DNA from: Bacillus subtilis
GTDB lineage: Bacteria > Pseudomonadota > Alphaproteobacteria > Rhizobiales > Rhizobiaceae
Assembly: GCA_021733665.1 (NCBI GenBank)
Contig: JAHREI010000004.1
Coordinates: forward strand, 1 to 64,000
DNA length: 64,000 nucleotides
Direction: 5' to 3'
In this document: positions 9,213-18,203 of the stretch, one piece after another
Layout: each line of letters opens with the position of its first letter
How positions within the stretch are numbered: position 1 is the stretch's first letter
Translations under genes and position numbers: made by a program
The notes under the pieces: model-generated
What the model was told of the DNA's origin: nothing
What the model saw: only the letters and a program-made list of their open reading frames with translations
Databases searched by the model: none

Positions 9213-10277
9213 TCAGGTGGCGGATTGTGCAGCCATACGTTTTTCGTGCTCCAGCAGCCAGCGTTTGCGCCATAATCCGCCGCCATATCCGGTCAGCGCG
9301 CCATCGGAGCCGATGGTGCGGTGGCACGGGATGATAATGGATAGCTGATTGGCGCCATTGGCATTGGCCACAGCGCGGATCGCATCGGGGCGGCCGGTTC
9401 TCTCTGCCAGTTCGGCATAGGAACAAGTCTGTCCCAGCGGAATTTCCTGCAGTGCATCCCAGACCGAGCGGGTAAAGGCCGGAGCATAAAGTGCCAGTGG
9501 TGTTTTAAAACCCGTAAAGCCGCTCGTAAAATAGAGTTTCAACTCTGCTTCAATCTGATCAATCGGCGGCAGACGGCCAAAGCTGATCGAAGATTTGGTG
9601 TATTGGCGTAGTTTTTTCAGCTCATTCGGCAGGCCTTTACGCTCAAAAAACTCCAGCAAATGCAGATGATGCTGGTCGGCAACGGCAAGCATGGAACCGA
9701 TTGGTGTTTCCAGCCAGTCGGCTTTGAGCAGCTCGCGGCCTTTGAGTTGTGCAGGCGTATCGCCGATCAACTGCGTGATTGCCTCACGAAAGCCGCTGCC
9801 GGAATCATAACCGGCTTCAAGCTGTGCATCGATAACCGAATGTCCTGCTGCGATGCTTTCCAGACCACGGGCTTTGCGGCGCAGGCGTGCCATATCCAGA
9901 AAGGTCATGCCGATATGACGCTTAAAGGCACGGCGCACGGTTGAAGGGTCAAGATCCATGGCAATGATATCGTCTTCACACCAGAAATGATCGGGACGTG
10001 CATCAAGACAATCCAGCAGTTTGGCAACGACCGGCTCTTTACCTCGGAAGTAATCCAGCGGGCGGCAGCGCTGACAAGGGCGGAAACCGGCTTCCATACA
10101 GGTCGCAGGATGATCGAAGAAACGGCTGTTCTCGAATTTGGGTTTACGTGCCGGACACGACAGGCGACAGAAAATGCCGGTGCTGGTGACGCCGACAAAA
10201 ACATGGCCGTCATAGGACTGGTCACGGTCGAGAAGGGCCTGATAGAGGATTTTCGGATCTGGTAATGTGAATAGCAT
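9213..10277 (-). CDS. ada: bifunctional transcriptional activator / O6-methylguanine-DNA methyltransferase Ada
   Basis: A 354-residue Ada protein, which repairs methylphosphotriesters and O6-methylguanine in DNA and activates the adaptive response once methylated. The N-terminal domain has the four zinc cysteines C37, C41, C68 and C71, matching E. coli C38/C42/C69/C72. An AraC-type helix-turn-helix covers about residues 85-185 (DLDPSTVRRAFKRHIGMT). The C-terminal methyltransferase has the acceptor cysteine C318 in IIPCHRTIGSDG and the closing GYGGGLWRKRWLLEHE. No alkB or alkA lies next to it. The start is supported by a GAG-type site and by the match to E. coli numbering. Confidence 0.96.
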   Translation of the reverse strand: MLFTLPDPKILYQALLDRDQSYDGHVFVGVTSTGIFCRLSCPARKPKFENSRFFDHPATCMEAGFRPCQRCRPLDYFRGKEPVVAKLLDCLDARPDHFWCEDDIIAMDLDPSTVRRAFKRHIGMTFLDMARLRRKARGLESIAAGHSVIDAQLEAGYDSGSGFREAITQLIGDTPAQLKGRELLKADWLETPIGSMLAVADQHHLHLLEFFERKGLPNELKKLRQYTKSSISFGRLPPIDQIEAELKLYFTSGFTGFKTPLALYAPAFTRSVWDALQEIPLGQTCSYAELAERTGRPDAIRAVANANGANQLSIIIPCHRTIGSDGALTGYGGGLWRKRWLLEHEKRMAAQSAT

Positions 10278-10347
10278 AGCTGAACTCTATCATGGTTCGT
10301 GAACTGTGCCGCCGAAAATCGGGCGTCTATTTTTCTGTTACATCAGA

Positions 10348-11100
10348 TTACTGGCAGATGCGATAGGTGCAGGATTTGCCATGACACCCCATATCAAGAT
10401 GTAAATTGGTTTTATGCGCGTCGTCTGCCTCCGGCCCCAGAACAGTCATGAAAAGTGTGCAGCTTTTGGCATGTAATGCACGCCAGAACTGTTTTTGCTT
10501 GTCTTTGCCGTTCCAGTCTTTTGCAAGTTCGGTGGTCTCACCATTCACCAGTGTAAACGACATGATATCCAGCGCATTGGCAAAAGCATGCTCTGAGACA
10601 CGGCCGCCCGCGCCATTATTGATATTGCGGCATTGATAATGCGAGCCGGTGCCAATGGTTTTAATATCGCTGCCAAGATGGGTCTTTGCGAGGCTATTGG
10701 CTTGCTGCACCCATTCATTGAGAGCAACTGCCATGGTGCAGTTTGTTGTCACCGGCTGATCGAACTCTATAGCAACAGGTTGGCTGAAAGCGGTAATTTC
10801 AAGCGGACTTCTGATCTGGCACTGGCCGTCCTGAACCGGCGGCAGGACTTTACCGATAATCTCCTTTTGCAGCAGAGGCAGGCAAGCCGCCTGATAAACC
10901 CGTTCGGATTTTTGTGTATCCGGTTGTTCGGGTGCAGGGCTTTGTTTCGGTTCTGGCTTTGGTAAAGGCGATACGGCCTGAGGTTGCTCGGCAGTGGGTT
11001 TTTTGGCCGGAACGGGAATAGGCTTCGCTATTACCGGAGTGGTTACGAAAATGGTTATGAGCATAAAAAGTGATAAAAAATATCGGAAATGGTGCATCAC
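10348..11100 (-). CDS. exported extensin-like protein
   Basis: A 250-residue protein with a signal peptide (about residues 1-25), a proline-rich linker (residues 26-62, many PxP and KP pairs) and a C-terminal extensin-like domain with conserved cysteines (AACLPLL, GQCQIRSP, SHYQCRNINN, KSCTLFM, MGCHGKSCTYRICQ). SEHAFANALDIMSF and LHLDMGCHG resemble a zinc peptidase-like metal site (H/D/H), as in the DD-carboxypeptidase-related extensin_C family. It is probably periplasmic and cell-wall associated. The actual activity is not established. Confidence 0.85.
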   Translation of the reverse strand: MMHHFRYFLSLFMLITIFVTTPVIAKPIPVPAKKPTAEQPQAVSPLPKPEPKQSPAPEQPDTQKSERVYQAACLPLLQKEIIGKVLPPVQDGQCQIRSPLEITAFSQPVAIEFDQPVTTNCTMAVALNEWVQQANSLAKTHLGSDIKTIGTGSHYQCRNINNGAGGRVSEHAFANALDIMSFTLVNGETTELAKDWNGKDKQKQFWRALHAKSCTLFMTVLGPEADDAHKTNLHLDMGCHGKSCTYRICQ

Positions 11101-11246
11101 AATCCTTTTCTAAGTGCGGAAACGGTGCAGGTTTTGCGGGTAACGCTTTTTATAAACCGCTGAACTGCCCATTCAGTTCCGGTTTTTCTCAGCTTACCTT
11201 CAAAGTCGCTCTTCTATGCAGCTGACAAATTATGTTAGAGGGGGCT

Positions 11247-11912
11247 ATGAGTGCATATTCTTCCGTTTCCCCTGTTTATAATCCGCCTATGGAACCGCTT
11301 TCGGTGATCTATCAGGATGCTGATATTCTGGTGCTGGATAAGCCGAGCGGTTTATTGTCTGTGCCGGGGCGCGATCCTGCATTGTCGGATAGTCTGGCAA
11401 CACGGGTACAGAAGCAGTTTCCCAAAGCTTTGATGATTCACCGCTTGGACAAGGATACATCCGGCGTTGTGCTGATGTCGTTGAACCGCAAAGCTCATGC
11501 GCAGATTGCCAGACAGTTTGAAGAACGCAGTACGGAGAAATCCTATGTTGCCGTGGTCTGGGGCAATGTGGCTGAAGATGAAGGGCTGATTAATCTGCCT
11601 TTGGCGATAGATCCGGAGAATAAGCCGCGTCACCGTGTGGATTATGAACATGGTAAATCTGCACAAAGCCGATGGCAGGTGCTGGAGCGTAATGAACAGA
11701 CGACACGTGTGCGTTTGTTTCCGCTGACCGGACGCACGCATCAGCTGCGTGTGCATATGAAAGCCATCGGTCATGTGATGCTTGGCGATGAGTTCTATGC
11801 GGAAGGAGCGGTATTGCAGGCGGCAGACCGATTATTGCTGCATGCAGAAAGCCTGAGCTTCCGCCATCCTGATGGTCGCACTGTGAGTTTTACCATCCCT
11901 TGTCCGTTTTGA
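11247..11912 (+). CDS. RluA-family RNA pseudouridine synthase
   Basis: A 221-residue pseudouridine synthase. HRLDKDTSGVVLMSL carries the catalytic aspartate of the RluA family, and FPLTGRTHQLRVHMKAIGHVMLGD is the family's second signature. There is no S4 domain, so it resembles RluA, which modifies 23S rRNA U746 and tRNA U32, more than RluC/D. I choose the ATG at 11247 because GAGGGGG lies just before it; an earlier Met at 11232 lacks a site. The gene sits eight bases before rsmJ, so the two RNA-modification genes form an operon. Confidence 0.9.
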   Translation: MSAYSSVSPVYNPPMEPLSVIYQDADILVLDKPSGLLSVPGRDPALSDSLATRVQKQFPKALMIHRLDKDTSGVVLMSLNRKAHAQIARQFEERSTEKSYVAVVWGNVAEDEGLINLPLAIDPENKPRHRVDYEHGKSAQSRWQVLERNEQTTRVRLFPLTGRTHQLRVHMKAIGHVMLGDEFYAEGAVLQAADRLLLHAESLSFRHPDGRTVSFTIPCPF

Positions 11913-11920
11913 GAAAAGAT

Positions 11921-12535
11921 ATGCAGCAAACAGATGACAATGACCTGATTGTTGATTTTGTCGGCGGTGCGGTCGGGCATCGCTTCCGCTCCGGTGAGGG
12001 GCGCGGGCAGGCACTTGCCAAAGCGGCAGGACTGGTGCGCGGTGTCACGCCGGACATTGTGGATGCCACAGCCGGACTTGGCCGCGATGCATTTTTGCTG
12101 GCCTCACTGGGCGCGAAGGTAACACTGATTGAACGCTCCGAGAAAATGCATGCATTGCTGGCGGCAGGACTGGAGCGGGCGGCAGCTGAAGGCGGACGCT
12201 TAGCAGAGACAGTAGCGCGTATGACGCTGTTGCACGGGGATTCTTCTGAATTACTGCCGGCGTTGAACCCGCAAGTGGTGCTGGTCGACCCGATGCATCC
12301 GCCGCGCGGAAATACAGCACTGGTCAAAAAAGAAATGCGCCAGATCCGTGAGATTGTCGGCACTGATCCTGATGCGGAAAAGCTGATGCAGGTGGCGCTG
12401 GACGTTGCGCTCAACCGTGTTGTGCTGAAATGGCCGCTGCGTGCCGAGCAGATGGCAGGTATTCGCAAGCCGTCGCATCAGATTTTGGGCAAAAGCACAC
12501 GTTATGATGTGTTTGTGAAAGCGAAGATAGTTTAA
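11921..12535 (+). CDS. rsmJ: 16S rRNA (guanine1516-N2)-methyltransferase RsmJ
   Basis: A 204-residue SAM-dependent methyltransferase. VDATAGLGRDAFLLASLG is the SAM-binding motif I, LIERS ends strand 2, and VLVDPMHPP is the catalytic motif IV (DPMxP). RGNTALVKKEMRQIREIVG and the end HQILGKSTRYDVF are characteristic of RsmJ (YhiQ), although the protein is shorter at the N-terminus than the E. coli form. The ATG follows GAGAAAAG just after the stop of the RluA-type gene. Confidence 0.9.
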   Translation: MQQTDDNDLIVDFVGGAVGHRFRSGEGRGQALAKAAGLVRGVTPDIVDATAGLGRDAFLLASLGAKVTLIERSEKMHALLAAGLERAAAEGGRLAETVARMTLLHGDSSELLPALNPQVVLVDPMHPPRGNTALVKKEMRQIREIVGTDPDAEKLMQVALDVALNRVVLKWPLRAEQMAGIRKPSHQILGKSTRYDVFVKAKIV

Positions 12536-12538
12536 GCT

Positions 12539-12644
12539 CCAGAGCAGTTTACGTCCAGAATGGATAACGGTGCTTGCTCTGGTTCTTTGTTTAGTCGCAT
12601 TGTCATGCCATTCAAGTTGTTCCAACTTGAATGTGAAATGCTTT
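12539..12644 (-). repeat. intergenic repeat family R1, copy B, overlapping a gene end
   Basis: Read on the minus strand this begins AAAGCATTTCAC and ends CTGCTCTGG, aligning with copy A at 6474-6581. It fills the whole gap between rsmJ and the convergent flavoprotein gene and reaches 33 bases into that gene, providing its last ten or so codons and stop. Confidence 0.8.
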
Positions 12645-13874
12645 AAGCCAGTCCATTATGCCTTCAGCGGCAGCGCGGCCTGTGGCAAAGCAGGCGGTGA
12701 GCAGATAACCGCCGGTCGGCGCTTCCCAATCCAGCATTTCACCGGCAACAAAAACGCCCGGTAATTTATGCAGCATGTAGTTGTCACCGACTTCATCCCA
12801 GACAATGCCGCCAGCAGAAGAAATCGCCTCCGCAATCGGGCGAGGGCGCAGCAGTGGCACTGCCAGATTTTTAATCTGTCGGGCAAGGTCTTCCGGTGTC
12901 AGTTGATGGATATCCGGCACCATTTCACGCAATAATGCGGCTTTTACGCCTTCCAATCCTGTGGCTTTACGCAGGCGATTGGAGAAGCTGCTTTTGTTGC
13001 CTTGCTTGGTGATGTCACTGATCAGCCGCTCAAGCGAACGGGCAGGTGTGAGATCAAGCGAGAGGCTGGCTGTGCCATGTGTCTCTAACTGATCGCGCAA
13101 TGCGGCAGTATGTGCATAGATCAGGCTGCCTTCGATACCGTGCTGTGAGATAACAAATTCACCCTCGATCCGGCCTGCGGGTGAAGTGACAGCAACGGAT
13201 TTCAGCGGGGCGCCTGCATAGCGTTCGCGGAAAAGCGCGCTCCATTCAATATCGAACCCGCAATTGGCAGGACGGAACGGCGCAATGGCAATGCCTTTAT
13301 CTGCAAGCCACGGCACCCATGCGGCATCGGAACCTAGCCGCGGATAGCTTGCACCACCTAAAGCCAGCAAAACAGCATGATGCGTTTTCTTGATTTCACC
13401 TTCCGGCGTATCGAATAACAGAGCGTCACCACTGAAGCCTTTCCAGCAATGGCGTTTTAAGATGCTGACACCTTGCGCTTCCAGTCGTGCGACCCAGTTG
13501 CGCAGAAGCGGAGAGGCTTTCATACGCTTTGGAAAAACGCGTCCCGAACTGCCGGTAAAGACCTCAATATCCAGCTTTTCTGTCCATTCGCAGATGTCGG
13601 CGGGTGTAAAACTATCAAGTGCCGGAATTAATTGCTGTGCGGCGGAACCATATCGGGTGCGAAAACGTTCATAGGGCTCTGAATGGGTGATATTGAGCCC
13701 GGATTTTCCTGCCAGCAGGAATTTGCGGGCAACGGTTGGCATTGCTTCATAAACCGTAACATCATGTCCGTTTGCGGATAAAACTTCGGCAGCAGCAAGC
13801 CCCGACGGGCCGCCGCCGATAATCGCAATGGTCGCGTTGTTTGTGGTTGTGTTTGTCAATGTCATTCGGTTCAC
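12612..13874 (-). CDS. flavoprotein of the BaiN/HI0933 (YhiN) family
   Basis: A 420-residue NAD(P)/FAD-dependent oxidoreductase. The N-terminal dinucleotide fold IAIIGGGPSGLAAAEVLSANG is followed by AGKSGLNITHSEP, the family's conserved substrate/FAD loop, then ALGGASYPRLGSDG-like AWVPWLADKG and the C-terminal FAD motif FVAGEMLDWEAPTGGYLLTACF. This is the subgroup often annotated as TIGR03862 family flavoprotein. The biological substrate is unknown; BaiN acts on bile-acid derivatives in gut bacteria, which need not apply here. The last residues (KAFHIQVGTT) come from repeat R1-B, suggesting the original C-terminus was replaced. Confidence 0.88.
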   Translation of the reverse strand: MNRMTLTNTTTNNATIAIIGGGPSGLAAAEVLSANGHDVTVYEAMPTVARKFLLAGKSGLNITHSEPYERFRTRYGSAAQQLIPALDSFTPADICEWTEKLDIEVFTGSSGRVFPKRMKASPLLRNWVARLEAQGVSILKRHCWKGFSGDALLFDTPEGEIKKTHHAVLLALGGASYPRLGSDAAWVPWLADKGIAIAPFRPANCGFDIEWSALFRERYAGAPLKSVAVTSPAGRIEGEFVISQHGIEGSLIYAHTAALRDQLETHGTASLSLDLTPARSLERLISDITKQGNKSSFSNRLRKATGLEGVKAALLREMVPDIHQLTPEDLARQIKNLAVPLLRPRPIAEAISSAGGIVWDEVGDNYMLHKLPGVFVAGEMLDWEAPTGGYLLTACFATGRAAAEGIMDWLKAFHIQVGTT

Positions 13875-13941
13875 CTGCAGTTCAGCTTGTTTTAGCTAAG
13901 TTCGAAGCTGACGCAAGTAAGAAGCAACCATGGAGATGCTT

Positions 13942-14277
13942 ATGAAAAAGACCCTGATCATTCCGGCTATTGCTGCTGCTCTTTTTAGCACGGCTTTGTT
14001 GCCGGTGGCGCAGGCAAATGCTGCCGGTAAAACTGAGACACTCTATGTGAATCACAAGCTGGTGGATTGTGTTGGTGTGGGCCCGCAAAAATGCATGCAG
14101 GTACGTACCAGCCCTAAGGGTGAATGGACACTGTTCTATAACGGAATTGATGGTTTCGATTATGAGCCGGGTTATAAATATAAGCTGAAGGTGAATATAA
14201 CCAAAGTTAAAAACCCGCCGGCGGATGCTTCGAGCTTGAATTATAAGCTGGTAAAGGTCTTGAGCAAAAAGAAATAA
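13942..14277 (+). CDS. small exported protein with META/DUF4377-like domain
   Basis: A 111-residue protein with a clear signal peptide (MKKTLIIPAIAAALFSTALL, cut near AQANA). The mature part LYVNHKLVDCVGVGPQKCMQVR...WTLFYNGIDGFDYEPGYKYKLKV resembles the DUF4377 domain found beside META/HslJ domains; two cysteines could form a disulfide. The ATG at 13942 is favoured over 13930 because GGAGA lies seven bases before it. Function unknown; it is likely periplasmic. Confidence 0.8.
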   Translation: MKKTLIIPAIAAALFSTALLPVAQANAAGKTETLYVNHKLVDCVGVGPQKCMQVRTSPKGEWTLFYNGIDGFDYEPGYKYKLKVNITKVKNPPADASSLNYKLVKVLSKKK

Positions 14278-14303
14278 GTATGTTGCTTTTGGTATTTTAG
14301 CGA

Positions 14304-14333
14304 TAAAAAGCCTGCTTTAAAGCAGGTTTTTTA
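14304..14333 (+). terminator. terminator after the META-like gene
   Basis: The stem CCTGCTTT/AAAGCAGG is flanked by an A-run and six T. Confidence 0.9.
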
Positions 14334-14650
14334 TTTGTGTAAAACATCGGACGCGGGCCATGCCGAAATCGCAATATTTAGCTCCCTAAATCATGGCAAA
14401 AATGTCACATTGATGAAAAACAGATATTGTTTTGTACTCTTTATTTAGGGGTGATTAATTTACGGTCAATGCGATTCAATAAATAAACATTTTTATTTTG
14501 AAATTAATATTCGTTGCTTGTGATTTTGTTGTTTTTATTGAATTTAAATCTAAGTTATTGTTATTTTTTATTTATATTGTTATCGTTTGGGTGTTCTGAG
14601 TTTTATTTTTTTATTTTTATTGATACTTGCAATAATATAAGGTTTTTCCG
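14334..14650. other. very AT-rich upstream region of the LuxR-type gene
   Basis: This gap holds no gene. From about 14440 to 14640 it is strikingly T-rich on the plus strand, unlike its surroundings. It should contain the promoter of the LuxR-type gene. I see no convincing lux-box palindrome. Confidence 0.6.
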
Positions 14651-15364
14651 ATGAACATATCACGGCCGATACTTGATGATGCCAGTTTAACAGATATGCA
14701 GGAATTTGAACTTGTCGATATTATCAGTAGCCAGGCTATCCGGTTTGGTTTTGAATATTATAGTTTTGTACTTCGTATTCCTCAATCTTTGACCCGTCCG
14801 AAAATACAGGGCTTTGATAATTACTCCGAAAGCTGGCGCCGTTATTATGCGAGCAATGAGTGCATCCTGACGGACCCGGCCATTCAAATGGCTATGCGCT
14901 CCTCCAAGCCTGTGGTCTGGACTGAAAAGCTCTATCAGCAGAATAAAATTTTGTGGCAGGAGATGAGACGCGACGGACATTCAATTGGTATTACCCAGTC
15001 GTGCTGGGGGCCGCAGTCAATTGCGGGCTTTTTATCATTCAGTCGTGCCAGCGGGGCTATCAGCAAGGCTGAGTTAAAAGAGCTTGAACCGGAATTGCGT
15101 CAACTCAGTTTGTCTTTGTTTATGCGGGTTTATGATCTTCATCATCTGGACGAGACCTATAATATGGAAGATCAGATTATTACGCTGCGTGAGCGGGAAA
15201 TCTTACGTTGGACGGGGGATGGCAAAACCGCCGAGGATATTTCCATCATTTTGAACATCACGCCGCGCACAGTGCATTTTCATATGAATAATGTGCTGAA
15301 CAAGCTGATTGTTTCTAACAAAGTGCACGCAGTGATGAAGGCGCATCTGATTGGTTTGCTCTGA
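14651..15364 (+). CDS. LuxR-type quorum-sensing receptor without a paired synthase
   Basis: A 237-residue regulator with an N-terminal autoinducer-binding domain (about 20-165) and a C-terminal LuxR helix-turn-helix (about 172-235, LTREREILRW-type motif read here as LREREILRWTGDGKTAEDI). The acyl-homoserine-lactone pocket residues of TraR (W57, Y61, D70, P71, W85) have counterparts W62, Y66, D75, P76 and W90 with identical spacing, so it probably still binds such a signal. No luxI-type synthase is in the window, so it looks like a LuxR solo. Its start has weak ribosome-binding sequence (AAGG about nine bases upstream). Confidence 0.9.
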   Translation: MNISRPILDDASLTDMQEFELVDIISSQAIRFGFEYYSFVLRIPQSLTRPKIQGFDNYSESWRRYYASNECILTDPAIQMAMRSSKPVVWTEKLYQQNKILWQEMRRDGHSIGITQSCWGPQSIAGFLSFSRASGAISKAELKELEPELRQLSLSLFMRVYDLHHLDETYNMEDQIITLREREILRWTGDGKTAEDISIILNITPRTVHFHMNNVLNKLIVSNKVHAVMKAHLIGLL

Positions 15365-15366
15365 AC

Positions 15367-15401
15367 AAAAAAAGCCGCTGCAAATTGCAGCGGCTTTTTT
15401 T
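15367..15401. terminator. terminator between the LuxR-type gene and dadA
   Basis: AAAGCCGCTGCAA/TTGCAGCGGCTTT is a long perfect stem with A-run and T-run on either side; it can serve both convergent genes. Confidence 0.93.
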
Positions 15402-15419
15402 GGGGAGGAATTAATGCTC

Positions 15420-16676
15420 TTATTTATAGCGCGACAGGCCGAGATCGGATGTATCGATATCCGGTTTTTTGCCGGAGATCAGATCGGCCATCACGCGGGC
15501 GGAACCGGCAGACATTGTCCAGCCGAGTGTGCCGTGACCGGCATTGATATAGAGATTGTCGTATTTTGTACCACCGATGATCGGCGTTGAATCCGGTGTC
15601 ATCGGACGCAGACCTGACCAGAAGGTTGCCTTGGACAAATCGCCGGCACCGCCAAACAGACCACCAACGGAGAGTTCCAAAGTTTCGCGACGTTCTGGCA
15701 ACAGGCGGGTCACATAATCTGTGACTTCAGCCATACCGCCAACGCGGATGCGGTCGCCGAGGCGGGTAATCGCAATCTTGTAGGTTTCATCAAGAATGGT
15801 GGAAACCGGCGCACGGGATTCATCAATGATCGGAATAGTGATGGAATAACCCTTCACCGGATAGATCGGCACATTGAGACCAAGGCCTTTTACCAGATGC
15901 GGGGTGAAGCTGCCGAGGGCTGCGACATAACGGTCAGCAGTAAAGGTGCCTTTGTTGGTTTCAACTGCAACGATCTTGCCGCTGTTGAGCTGGAAACCTT
16001 TAATATCCACATTGTAGTGGAATTTTACGCCAAGCTCTTCGGCCATTTTGGCCAGCTTATTGGTGAAAGTGAAGCAATCACCGGTCCCGTCATCCGGCAT
16101 ACGCAGGCCGCCGGTGATCATGTGCTTGACATTGGCAAGAGCAGGTTCTGCCTGGGTGCAGCCTTCCGCATCAAGCACTTCAAATTTAATGCCGTCCTGA
16201 CGCAGGCTTTCAATATCCTTGGTCATAACCGCGTCAAAGTCTTTCTGACTGCGGAACAGCTGCAAGGTGCCTTTTGAGCCTTCATCATAGCTGATGCCAG
16301 TATCATTGCGCAGTTCGGTCAGGCATTCGCGGCTATAGTTGGAAATACGCAGCATGCGTGCTTTGTTGGTCGCATAGGCAGATGCCGTGCAATTGGCCAG
16401 CATGGACATCAGCCAGCTATACATTGCCGGATTGCAGGTCGGACGGAAAATCAGCGGGGAGTGTTTTTTGAACAGCCACATCGCCGCCTTCTGCGGAATA
16501 CCTGGAGCAGCCCAAGGGGTGGAGTAACCATAGGAAAGCTGGCCGGCATTGGCGAAACTGGTTTCAAGCGCCGGACCTTCCTGACGGTCAATCACTGTCA
16601 CTTCATGGCCGGCTTTTGCCAGATAATAGGCGGTTGTTACGCCGATAACACCGCTGCCGAGTATTGTAACTTTCAT
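15420..16676 (-). CDS. dadA: D-amino acid dehydrogenase small subunit DadA
   Basis: A 418-residue membrane-associated flavoenzyme that oxidises D-alanine and other D-amino acids to 2-oxo acids, passing electrons to the respiratory chain. The N-terminal FAD motif [19 protein letters not shown], the DadA-specific [20 protein letters not shown] and the C-terminal [19 protein letters not shown] are all present, and the length matches the family. It is the second gene of a dadX-dadA operon with a 57-base gap. GAGG lies eight bases before its ATG. Confidence 0.95.
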   Translation of the reverse strand: MKVTILGSGVIGVTTAYYLAKAGHEVTVIDRQEGPALETSFANAGQLSYGYSTPWAAPGIPQKAAMWLFKKHSPLIFRPTCNPAMYSWLMSMLANCTASAYATNKARMLRISNYSRECLTELRNDTGISYDEGSKGTLQLFRSQKDFDAVMTKDIESLRQDGIKFEVLDAEGCTQAEPALANVKHMITGGLRMPDDGTGDCFTFTNKLAKMAEELGVKFHYNVDIKGFQLNSGKIVAVETNKGTFTADRYVAALGSFTPHLVKGLGLNVPIYPVKGYSITIPIIDESRAPVSTILDETYKIAITRLGDRIRVGGMAEVTDYVTRLLPERRETLELSVGGLFGGAGDLSKATFWSGLRPMTPDSTPIIGGTKYDNLYINAGHGTLGWTMSAGSARVMADLISGKKPDIDTSDLGLSRYK

Positions 16677-16733
16677 GGTCTGCCTCTGTCAGAGCTTGGC
16701 TTGAAATGCTGCCTATGCAGTCGCGATATATTT

Positions 16734-17900
16734 TCAAGCAAGAATGTCGTTGATATAAATGCGATGATATCTGTTTCCCAGAGATGTCAGCACCTCATAG
16801 GCAATTGTGCCGGCATCCTGAGCCACATGTTCCAGTGTCTGGTGCGGGCCGATCAGTTCTACCAGACTGCCGAGCTTCAATGCACCTTCCGGCAATGCGC
16901 TGACATCCAGTGTAATCGAATCCATGGAGACGCGGCCGATAATTGGCAGGCGTACATCACCATAATAGGCGCAGCCTTTATTGCTCAGGTGCCGCAACCA
17001 ACCGTCAGCATAGCCGACTGCAATTGTTGCAATACGTGTCTCAGCCTGTGTTTCGTAGCTGCCGCCATAACCGACTAAGGTTTTGGCTGGCACAGTGCGG
17101 CACTGAATAACCCGCGCTTGTAATGATACGACCGGCTGCATCGGATTTGGCTGGTTTTCCTGCGGAGCGCCGCCGTAAAGGGCAATACCCGGTCGCGCCA
17201 GATCATAATGATAGCTGCGGTCCATAAAGGTGCCGCCGGAGTTGGAAAAGGCAACAGCATGCTGCGGCAAAAGCTTGAGCGCTGCCTGCATACGTTCCAG
17301 CTGCGCTTTATTCTGCGGGCTTTGAACATTATCGCCGGAAGCCAGATGGCTGATGATGAATTTCACATCCACGCCGTCGAGCAGGGAGAGATCGGCGACG
17401 AGAGTCTGCAATTCCTGCTCAGACAGGCCGAGACGGGACATTCCGGTGTCGAGCTGCAGAAGGGCAGGGAGTGTGCGGTTTTGAGATTTGGCTAGAGCTG
17501 CCCAGTTGCTGAGCTGCTCAAGGGAGTTCAGTACCGGCACAATATTATGTGCTGCACAAAGCTGTTCTGTCTGTGGCTGCAAGCCGTTGAGAATATAAAT
17601 CGTGGCATCTTTGCCGATATACGGTTGCAGGTTGAGGGCTTCGCCCAGATGCGCAACGAAAAAGTCACGGCAACCGGCCGCATAAAATTGCGGGGCGACT
17701 TTATCCGCACCTAAGCCATAGGCATCGGCTTTGACAACAGCAGCGGTGCGGGTCGGAGCGATCGCATCGGCGACATGCTTATAATTAGCGCGGAGAGCAC
17801 CGAGATCAATGGTCAGAACGCCGCCTGCAGCCAGTGCCTGCTGGTTATCAGAGGTGTCAACTGACTCAAGTGTACGAGTATCAGCAAAGATTACAGACAT
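16734..17900 (-). CDS. dadX: alanine racemase, catabolic type
   Basis: A 388-residue PLP enzyme interconverting L- and D-alanine. The PLP lysine lies in AVVKADAYGLGADKV, the second catalytic tyrosine region in VGYGGSYET, and IAVGYADGWLRHL and IGRVSMDSITLDV are conserved barrel/C-domain motifs. Because it lies before dadA and opposite an Lrp-type regulator, it is the catabolic racemase that feeds D-alanine to DadA, not necessarily the cell-wall enzyme. The ATG at 17900 follows GGAAG by five bases; the GTG at 17906 is too close to it. An N-terminal extension of about 20 residues precedes the usual start of the domain. Confidence 0.93.
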   Translation of the reverse strand: MSVIFADTRTLESVDTSDNQQALAAGGVLTIDLGALRANYKHVADAIAPTRTAAVVKADAYGLGADKVAPQFYAAGCRDFFVAHLGEALNLQPYIGKDATIYILNGLQPQTEQLCAAHNIVPVLNSLEQLSNWAALAKSQNRTLPALLQLDTGMSRLGLSEQELQTLVADLSLLDGVDVKFIISHLASGDNVQSPQNKAQLERMQAALKLLPQHAVAFSNSGGTFMDRSYHYDLARPGIALYGGAPQENQPNPMQPVVSLQARVIQCRTVPAKTLVGYGGSYETQAETRIATIAVGYADGWLRHLSNKGCAYYGDVRLPIIGRVSMDSITLDVSALPEGALKLGSLVELIGPHQTLEHVAQDAGTIAYEVLTSLGNRYHRIYINDILA

Positions 17901-18098
17901 AAGCACTTCCGCATGGTCAATGTCTGACCTTTCATGCGGTTAGCCTGAACCTCTGTCTGACGAAACAGCCGGTGCTGTTCCGTGACGGGTCTGAGGTACA
18001 TACCGCAGAAGGGGCAAACAATTTTGTGTAAGAGGCAGCATCGCTTCAGCGCCGGAATCTCATGCGCGAAATGCTGAGCCGTATCTCTCTCCCTATTT

Positions 18099-18155
18099 CG
18101 AAGTTTAGTCGAATAGTCTTCGAATGTTTTTGCTATTTTTCGTATATTATGCGAA
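18099..18155. promoter_or_regulatory. candidate operator between dadX and the Lrp-type gene
   Basis: The 303-base divergent gap contains AT-rich TTCG/CGAA repeats, including the palindrome TTCGTATATTATGCGAA at 18139-18155 and TCGAATAGTCTTCGA just before it. Lrp-type proteins bind such spaced AT-rich palindromes, so this is a plausible autoregulatory and dad operator. Confidence 0.4.
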
Positions 18156-18203
18156 TTATGGGTACATAAGAATGATAAAATACTGAGAATTGGAATATTC
18201 TGC

